A stretch of 18,503 nt of DNA from Clostridiales bacterium (lineage in GTDB: Bacteria; Bacillota; Clostridia; Oscillospirales; Oscillospiraceae). The notes under the pieces were generated by a model that was not told the origin of the DNA, searched no databases, and saw only the letters and a program-made list of their open reading frames with translations. Each line of letters begins with the position of its first letter. Positions within the stretch are counted from its first letter, which is position 1. The stretch covers positions 1-18,503 of the forward strand of contig JAHAEW010000066.1 of assembly GCA_018374635.1 (NCBI GenBank). The letters run 5' to 3'. Shown here in pieces: positions 13,947 through 18,503 of the stretch. The translations under genes were made by a program, and so were the position numbers.

Positions 13947-14684
13947 ATGAATCTGAAGCTCACCATCCAATACGACGGCGCCCGCTACGACGGCTGGCAG
14001 CGCCAGGGCAACACGGACAGCACCATCCAGGGCAAGCTGGAGGGGGTCCTCTCCCGCATGGCGGGGGAGGCGGTGGAGATCCACGGCGCCGGACGCACCG
14101 ACGCGGGGGTCCACGCCCTGGGCCAGGTGGCCAGCGTCCGCCTGCCGGGCACGTGGGAGCCCGGGGAGGTGCGCGCCTACCTCAACCGCTACCTCCCCGA
14201 GGACATCGCCGTGACCGGGGCGGAGCGGGCGGGGGAGCGCTTCCACGCCCGGCTCAACGCCGTGGGCAAGACCTACCGCTACGCCATCCGCCTGGGGGAT
14301 GTCCCAGACGTGTTCCGCCGGAAGTACCAGCTCCGGGTGGAGGAGGCGCTGGACCTGGCGGCCATGGAGCGGGCCGCTGCCGCCCTGACCGGGCGGCACG
14401 ACTACCGCTCCTTCTGCTCCAACCGGCGCTTCAAGAAGTCCACCGTGCGCACGGTGGACGCCATCGGCATCCTCCGCCGGGGGGACGACCTGGACCTTAC
14501 CTTTCACGGGGACGGGTTTCTCTACCACATGGTGCGCATCCTCACCGGCACCCTGCTGGAGGTGGGCGTGGGAAAGCGCGCCCCCGGGGAGATGGCGGCC
14601 ATCCTGGCGGCCCGGGACCGCTCCGCCGCCGGTCCCACCGCCCCGCCCCAGGGACTCACCCTGATGGAAGTGGAATATCCATAA
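13947..14684 (+). CDS. truA: tRNA pseudouridine(38-40) synthase TruA
   Basis: A 245-residue TruA, which isomerises uridines at positions 38-40 in the anticodon stem-loop of many tRNAs. The catalytic aspartate is Asp52 in GAGRTDAGVHALGQVA, exactly at the family position. The N-terminus reads LTIQYDGARYDGWQRQ, also canonical, and later HDYRSFCS, FHGDGFLYHMVRILTGTLLEVG and APPQGLTL follow in family order. ATG at 13947 follows CCGGAGGGA. The longer open frame starting at 13917 runs through the preceding terminator and is rejected. Complete and intact. Confidence 0.96.
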   Translation: MNLKLTIQYDGARYDGWQRQGNTDSTIQGKLEGVLSRMAGEAVEIHGAGRTDAGVHALGQVASVRLPGTWEPGEVRAYLNRYLPEDIAVTGAERAGERFHARLNAVGKTYRYAIRLGDVPDVFRRKYQLRVEEALDLAAMERAAAALTGRHDYRSFCSNRRFKKSTVRTVDAIGILRRGDDLDLTFHGDGFLYHMVRILTGTLLEVGVGKRAPGEMAAILAARDRSAAGPTAPPQGLTLMEVEYP

Positions 14685-14689
14685 AATAA

Positions 14690-14723
14690 GCCCGCCGGAC
14701 TGAAAAATCCGGCGGGCGTTTCC
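14690..14723. terminator. Bidirectional terminator after truA
   Basis: A perfect 10-bp stem GCCCGCCGGA/TCCGGCGGGC (14690-14699, 14708-14717) followed by GTTTCCTT on the plus strand and by TTATTTTAT on the minus strand. It separates truA from the convergent NTF2-like gene. Confidence 0.8.
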
Positions 14724-14739
14724 TTCGGCAGGCGTTTTC

Positions 14740-15072
14740 TCAGGCGGGGCGGATGACCAGCTCCCGGATGAGGCCGGAGACCGGGTCATAGCTCTCGATG
14801 GTGGCCAGGGCGTGATTGATCTGGCCGCCGTAGTTGATGTAGAGGTTCACGGTGCGCTCGTCCATGATGCGGGGGTCCAGCACGGACAGCCCGCCCAGGA
14901 CGAATTTGTTATGGTAGAACATCTCCACCGCCCAGCGGCCGTAGATGTAGTAGTTCTCGTTCCTGATGCGCAGGGGGCAGTAGTCGAACAGGCGGCACTC
15001 GTCGGCAAAACAGGCGGCCATGGCCTTATGGTCCTTTGCATGAAGGGCGCGGACAAAATCGGCGATGATCAC
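14740..15072 (-). CDS. NTF2/SnoaL-like small protein
   Basis: A 110-residue protein with the pattern of the NTF2/SnoaL/ketosteroid-isomerase fold: an N-terminal helix pair (FVRALHAKDHKAMAACFADECRLFDY) leading into a cone of strands, with YYIYGRWAVEMFYHNKF in the middle and VNLYINYGGQINHALATIE and ELVIR strands at the end. Fold members are isomerases, dehydratases, cyclases or ligand-binding proteins, so the fold does not fix the reaction. The GTG start at 15072 has GAGGAGGG seven bases upstream. It is 13 bases behind the SDR gene in the same direction, so the two probably act on the same compound. Confidence 0.75.
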   Translation of the reverse strand: MIIADFVRALHAKDHKAMAACFADECRLFDYCPLRIRNENYYIYGRWAVEMFYHNKFVLGGLSVLDPRIMDERTVNLYINYGGQINHALATIESYDPVSGLIRELVIRPA

Positions 15073-15085
15073 AGCAGATCCCTCC

Positions 15086-15856
15086 TCAATACACTTTTTC
15101 CGAGTTGAGCAGCGCGTCGGTCCCGCCGTCCACGAAGAGCACCACGCCGTTGACGCCGTGGGCCTCGGGGGAGGCCAGAAAGACGATGGCGTTGGCGATG
15201 TCGCTGGGGTCCATCAGCTCGCCGCTCTCATAGTTGACGGGCACGGGCAGGGCCTCCACGGCCGCGCGCTGCTCGGGGGAGAGGCCGTCGGTCATGGCGG
15301 TGCGGACGTTGCCGGGGGCTACCGCGTTGAGCCGCACTCCCTGGGCCCCCCAGCTGGCGCTCATCCGCCGGGCCCAGCGGGCCAGGGCGTACTTGGTGGC
15401 CGCATAGAAAGAGTGGGCCGCCCGGGGGTCGTAGTCCTTCACCAGCTCCAGGATGCGCGCCTCGTCGGCCTGGTTGTTGAGCATGCCCACCACGTCCATC
15501 CGGGCCGCCCCCTGGACGATGGAGTTGGAGGAGGTGACCACGCAGCTGCCGCCCTTTTTCTTCAGAAGGTCGAAGGCTCCCGCGGCCATCTCGGTGGCCC
15601 CGAAGTAGTTCAGGGAGAGGATGAGGGGAATGTTCCGGTTGACCCCCGCGTTGCAGATCATGGCGTCGATGCCCTCCGGGTAGCGGCGGTGCAGCTCCTC
15701 CAGCGCGGCGGAGCGCCCGGCGGGGGTGGCCAGGTTGGCGTTGATGTCCCCGTCCTTCCGGTCGATGTTGACGGTCTCATGGCCCCGCTCTTTCAGGATC
15801 TCCACCGTGCGCTTGCCGATGCCGCTGGAGCCGCCGGTGATGACGTAGATGCCCAT
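15086..15856 (-). CDS. Short-chain dehydrogenase, 3-alpha-hydroxysteroid-dehydrogenase-like
   Basis: A 256-residue classical SDR. Visible motifs are TGGSSGIG at 7-14 (cofactor loop), Asp32 at the end of the second strand (NAD preference), NAG at 69-71, catalytic Ser109/Ser110, Tyr151 and Lys155 in YAATK, and PGNVRTAM. The segments SLNYFGATE and FVDGGTDALL near the C-terminus closely resemble Comamonas-type 3-alpha-HSDH (SVNYFGATE, VIDGGIDAVM), a group often auto-named coniferyl-alcohol dehydrogenase. ATG at 15856 is set by AGGAGGAGT upstream and by the cofactor motif lying at the N-terminus as in relatives. The open frame extends to 16018 through AT-rich sequence and is rejected there. Followed after 13 bases by the NTF2-like gene. 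The steroid or bile-acid substrate is an inference from resemblance only. Confidence 0.85.
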   Translation of the reverse strand: MGIYVITGGSSGIGKRTVEILKERGHETVNIDRKDGDINANLATPAGRSAALEELHRRYPEGIDAMICNAGVNRNIPLILSLNYFGATEMAAGAFDLLKKKGGSCVVTSSNSIVQGAARMDVVGMLNNQADEARILELVKDYDPRAAHSFYAATKYALARWARRMSASWGAQGVRLNAVAPGNVRTAMTDGLSPEQRAAVEALPVPVNYESGELMDPSDIANAIVFLASPEAHGVNGVVLFVDGGTDALLNSEKVY

Positions 15857-16073
15857 GAAATACTCCTCCTGACAAATTATTTTCTCGCCTAACAATAAGT
15901 TTGATGTCAAAAGTGCTAAAAGTAAACTATGAAGTATTACAAATAGAATGGGAAAGACTATCTGAAATATGGTCAAATCAGCCGAAAAGAAGCCGGGTAA
16001 ATCTGTGATTTTTTTCACGATTCGTCTAATTTATTTTTTCACAAAGAGAGGGGCCTTTTTGCGGGGGAGGGGG

Positions 16074-16102
16074 CTGATTCTCGCCGGAGAGTTTGCTATA
16101 AT
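16074..16102 (+). promoter_or_regulatory. Extended -10 promoter of the GT-C-like membrane protein gene
   Basis: A perfect TATAAT (16097-16102) with TG one base upstream makes an extended -10 element. The -35 position 17 bases upstream is weak (CTGATT), as is usual for extended -10 promoters. The leader would be about 110 bases and contains two hairpins. Confidence 0.6.
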
Positions 16103-16140
16103 AAAACCAACTTTGCCCTCAGACCCGCAGGGCGGGCGTG

Positions 16141-16203
16141 TGTAAGGGGCGTCGAGACGCCGCCCTCTACAAAATCCGGTGTAGCGGGTACCCCGAATTT
16201 TGT
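16141..16203. repeat. Double palindrome in the leader of the membrane protein gene
   Basis: Two inverted repeats in tandem. GGCGTC-GA-GACGCC (16148-16161) is perfect. ACAAAATCCGG (16169-16179) pairs with CCGAATTTTGT (16193-16203) with one mismatch. Neither is followed by a T-run. The arrangement resembles the dispersed palindromic units scattered between genes in GC-rich Clostridia, and it may alternatively be a leader structure controlling the next gene. Confidence 0.5.
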
Positions 16204-16221
16204 CACCGAGGAGGAACTTCC

Positions 16222-18309
16222 ATGCACGAGAGAGCGGAAAAGACGCCCTGGACGGCCCGGGCGTGCTATGTTCTGGGAGGGCTGGCCGCCGGCCTCTTCC
16301 TGGGGGTGCGCCTGGCGGCCTTTCTGGCCCAGGCCCGGGGGATCGCTCTGCCGCTTGGGGCGGCGCTGGCCCTGGGGCCCCTGCTGGCTCTGCTGGGCGG
16401 GATCTGCGCCCCCCTGGTGAGGGACCATCTGGCCCGGTACGCCTTCGGCGGGCGGCGGGCGGGGTGGGTCCTCTACCCCGTGTGCATGGCCTTTGCCCTG
16501 CGCTTCCAGGGACTGGTGCTGGACCGGGCCGTGGAGGGAGGCGGGATCGCCCTCTCCCGGGGGATGCGCCTGCTGGTCCTGCTGGGGGGCGGGGTGCTGC
16601 TGGCCCTCTTCCTCCTCCACCTGCTCTTCGCCCTGTGGGAGTGCCGGGGCGGGGCGGGAAGGTGGCTGCGGGGGCTCTCCCGGCGGGACGTGTGCGCGAT
16701 TTTGGTCCTGTGGGGGCTGGTCAACCTGCTGGTCTACGCCTATGCCCGGGGGAGCGCCACCATTTACAGCTGGGACAGCGCCATCTACTGGCGCAGCACC
16801 TACTCTCTGGCCGAGACCTTCCGGGACCAGGGACTTGCCGCCGCCCTGAGCCGGGTGTACGAGTCCATCTTCACCACCGACTACAACGACACCATCGGCC
16901 TGCTCTGCGTCCCCTTCGCGCTGCTCTTCGGACCCTCCCGGCTGGTCTATCTCATGTCCATCGGGAATTTCTGCCTCTTTCCCACCCTGCTGCTCCTCTG
17001 GGGATACGCCCGCAGCCTGCGCCCCCGGGGCTATTGGCTCCCGGCCGCCGGGATGCTGGCCCTGCCCTCCCTCTTTTACACCTCGGTGACCGGCTATGTG
17101 GATATCGCCGGGATGGCGGTGGCCCTGGCGGCCCTCCTCCTCCACCTGAAGGAGCCGGGGAAAGGCCGCTTCTCCCGCTATCTCCTGATCGGACTGCTGG
17201 CCGCCGGAGCGGTGGTGCTGCGGCGGTGGTACGCCTTTTACGCCCTGGCCTTTCTCCTGGCCCTGTGCGTGGAGGCCCTCGCCTTCCGCCGCTCCCCGGC
17301 CCCGGTGCTGGGGTACCTGTGCGGCTTTGGGTTCCCGCTGCTCTACTTCCTCCAGACCTTTGTCTCGAGACGCCTCTTGGCCGACTACGCCCAGATGTAC
17401 GCCGCCTATGACCTGGGGCTGGGGGTGGATGTGCGTATCCTCCAGCGGTACTACGGGCTCTTTCTCCTGCTGGCGGCGGCGGCTCTGGGGGTGTGGCTGT
17501 GCCGGGGGAGGACCACCCGGCGGCAGGCCCTTTTCCTCCTGCTGGAGCCGGCGGTGTGCGCCTTCCTCTTCGTCCACGTCCAGTCCCACGGGCAGCAGCA
17601 CCTGCTCCTCTACGCCCCGGCTCTGGCCTGCCTGCTGGTGCTGGGTTTTCACTGCCTGGCCGGGCGGGGGAGGCTGGGGGCGCTCCTGACGGCGGCCATC
17701 GTGCTCCCCACCGCCCTGAGCCCCGCCCTGCCCCGGGTGCAGTCGGGGATCATCCAGGACTATTCCCTCATCCAGATGCTGCCCACCTTCTCCTACGCCC
17801 CGCCCCGGCGGGAGGACGCCTATGAGATGGTGGAGCTCATCCGCCGCCTGGACGAGTTCGGAGCGGAAGGGAAGAAGGTGGGGGTGCTGGCCTCCTCCTT
17901 CGTCCTCAACCAGAGCGCCCTGGTCAACGCGGAGGACTCCCTCAACCTGCCCCGGGTGTCCGACGTGGACCGGGACGAGTATCTGGTCAACCTGGCCGCT
18001 GTGGACCAGCGGGACGGCTTCTGGGACAGCATCTACACCTGCGACATCCTGGCCGTGGCCGATCCCATCCAGCTCCACCTGGGGGAGGAGAACCAGCAGG
18101 TGGTCTGGGCCCCCGCCCACTGCCTGCTGGAAGGGGAGGCCATCGCCGGGGCCTACCGGAAGCTGGACGAGACCTTCGTGCTGGAGAGCGACGGCATCAC
18201 GGTCTATTTCTTCGAAAAGCTGCGGGAGCCCACGCCGGAGGAAAAACAGGAGCTGGCCGACCTTATCCACCAGGTCCACCCGGAGATGGAGATCCACACC
18301 GGCGCTTGA
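16222..18309 (+). CDS. Polytopic membrane protein, putative GT-C-type glycosyltransferase
   Basis: A 695-residue protein with about a dozen hydrophobic helices in residues 12-510 and a hydrophilic C-terminal domain of about 180 residues. The large loop after the fifth helix or so carries SATIYSWDSAIYWRS with Asp185, resembling the acidic motif in the first extracytoplasmic loop of GT-C transferases (PMT/ArnT-type), which use lipid-linked sugars. TDYNDTIGLLCVPFALLFG and a later RRWYAFYALAFLLAL helix also fit that architecture. I cannot name a family securely, so glycosyltransferase is an inference. ATG at 16222 follows GAGGAGGAACTTCC. The gene stands alone behind an extended -10 promoter and is followed by three hairpins. 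Possible roles are cell-envelope or exopolysaccharide glycosylation. Confidence 0.6.
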   Translation: MHERAEKTPWTARACYVLGGLAAGLFLGVRLAAFLAQARGIALPLGAALALGPLLALLGGICAPLVRDHLARYAFGGRRAGWVLYPVCMAFALRFQGLVLDRAVEGGGIALSRGMRLLVLLGGGVLLALFLLHLLFALWECRGGAGRWLRGLSRRDVCAILVLWGLVNLLVYAYARGSATIYSWDSAIYWRSTYSLAETFRDQGLAAALSRVYESIFTTDYNDTIGLLCVPFALLFGPSRLVYLMSIGNFCLFPTLLLLWGYARSLRPRGYWLPAAGMLALPSLFYTSVTGYVDIAGMAVALAALLLHLKEPGKGRFSRYLLIGLLAAGAVVLRRWYAFYALAFLLALCVEALAFRRSPAPVLGYLCGFGFPLLYFLQTFVSRRLLADYAQMYAAYDLGLGVDVRILQRYYGLFLLLAAAALGVWLCRGRTTRRQALFLLLEPAVCAFLFVHVQSHGQQHLLLYAPALACLLVLGFHCLAGRGRLGALLTAAIVLPTALSPALPRVQSGIIQDYSLIQMLPTFSYAPPRREDAYEMVELIRRLDEFGAEGKKVGVLASSFVLNQSALVNAEDSLNLPRVSDVDRDEYLVNLAAVDQRDGFWDSIYTCDILAVADPIQLHLGEENQQVVWAPAHCLLEGEAIAGAYRKLDETFVLESDGITVYFFEKLREPTPEEKQELADLIHQVHPEMEIHTGA

Positions 18310-18337
18310 CTCTCAAAAATGCAGGCATTTTTGAGAG
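18310..18337 (+). terminator. Hairpin directly after the membrane protein gene
   Basis: CTCTCAAAAATGC (18310-18322) and GCATTTTTGAGAG (18325-18337) are perfectly complementary and start right after the stop codon. The 5-T block lies inside the stem rather than behind it, so termination here is uncertain. It may protect the 3' end. Confidence 0.45.
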
Positions 18338-18370
18338 GGGGATGCGGGAGCATGCGTGAGTGAGCGCAAA

Positions 18371-18405
18371 AGAGCCTGTTGCAGAAAACTTCTGCAACAG
18401 GCTCT
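18371..18405. terminator. Second hairpin, 16-bp perfect stem
   Basis: AGAGCCTGTTGCAGAA (18371-18386) pairs perfectly with 18390-18405 across a three-base loop. A short A-tract precedes it, giving a TTTTG tail on the minus strand, but on the plus strand only CCAGC follows. It could stop a leftward transcript entering from beyond the window. Confidence 0.5.
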
Positions 18406-18419
18406 CCAGCTTGTCAAAG

Positions 18420-18454
18420 AACGCCAGTTCTCAAAACACGAGGACTGGCGTTTT
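18420..18454 (+). terminator. Third hairpin with T-run, likely the true plus-strand terminator
   Basis: AACGCCAGT (18420-18428) pairs with ACTGGCGTT (18444-18452), extendable by three pairs including one G-T, and the stem runs into TTTT (18451-18454). The last 49 bases of the window are AT-rich and hold nothing I can assign. Confidence 0.65.
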
Positions 18455-18503
18455 ATCATTAAACGGAGCAAAAATCATGATATAGGAAGCAAAATTAGAA
18501 GCA

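Larger units (their letters stand above)
15857..16221. other. Divergent AT-rich intergenic region between SDR and GT-C-like genes
   Basis: This 365-base gap is AT-rich from 15870 to 16045, unlike the flanking genes. It contains a small palindrome TTTGA-TG-TCAAA (15900-15911) that includes a consensus minus-strand TTGACA, but I find no -10 at the right distance for the SDR gene. A direct repeat TTTTTTCAC occurs at 16010-16018 and 16034-16042. Its right part holds the promoter and hairpins listed separately. No gene is supported here. Confidence 0.5.

Noticed and set aside
15857..16018. 54-residue hydrophobic extension of the SDR, resembling a membrane anchor
   Set aside because: AT-rich intergenic DNA often translates as hydrophobic sequence. 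The cofactor motif TGGSSGIG sits at residue 7 from the ATG at 15856, which also has a strong ribosome site.
16096..18297. 733-codon minus-strand open frame antisense to the membrane protein
   Set aside because: The translation is Gln/Pro/Gly/His repeats caused by GC-rich codon bias. The plus strand encodes membrane helices with a ribosome site and promoter.

Overview
The window looks like a GC-rich, gut-type Clostridia genome, most like the Oscillospiraceae (Flavonifractor / Intestinimonas / Lawsonibacter type). This is inferred from strong AGGAGG-type ribosome binding sites, frequent GTG starts, a PucR regulator with a mannose-family PTS, a butyrate-type CoA-transferase and compact hairpin terminators. 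No sequence search was possible. No tRNA, rRNA, CRISPR array or intact insertion sequence was seen.

Layout. (1) 1-2400: two hairpins, then a 5'-truncated OFA-family MFS transporter (C-terminal half only) and a full-length butyryl/4-hydroxybutyrate CoA-transferase. Their codon use is visibly less GC-biased than the rest of the window. (2) 2357-10913: the main locus. A minus-strand PucR-family regulator diverges from a long plus-strand operon: HPr, LsrF/DhnA-type class I aldolase, zinc-dependent medium-chain dehydrogenase, PTS EIIA, EIIB, EIIC and EIID (mannose family), then PTS enzyme I. The 300-base divergent region has face-to-face sigma-A-type promoters and a set of ATACCA/TGGTAT repeats that look like the operator. 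(3) 10870-13397: minus-strand secreted serine hydrolase (class C beta-lactamase/DD-peptidase fold) followed by a 67-residue protein. (4) 13544-14723: plus-strand 79-residue protein of unknown function and truA, each followed by a terminator. (5) 14740-15856: minus-strand pair, a 3-alpha-hydroxysteroid-dehydrogenase-like SDR and an NTF2/SnoaL-fold small protein. (6) 16074-18454: a large polytopic membrane protein resembling GT-C glycosyltransferases, with a palindromic leader and a cluster of three hairpins behind it.

How the main locus should work (inference). The operon encodes an entire phosphorelay from PEP (EI, HPr, EIIA, EIIB) to a mannose-class membrane permease (EIIC/EIID), plus two enzymes that would oxidise the imported phosphosugar and split it by retro-aldol cleavage. 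No sugar kinase is present. The HPr keeps the catalytic His15 but has Arg where the regulatory Ser46 normally sits, so it should carry phosphate without being a target of HPr kinase. Several hairpins inside the transcript, two of them displaying a Shine-Dalgarno-like loop and one a real terminator just before the EI gene, may set the stoichiometry of the products. The substrate is unknown.
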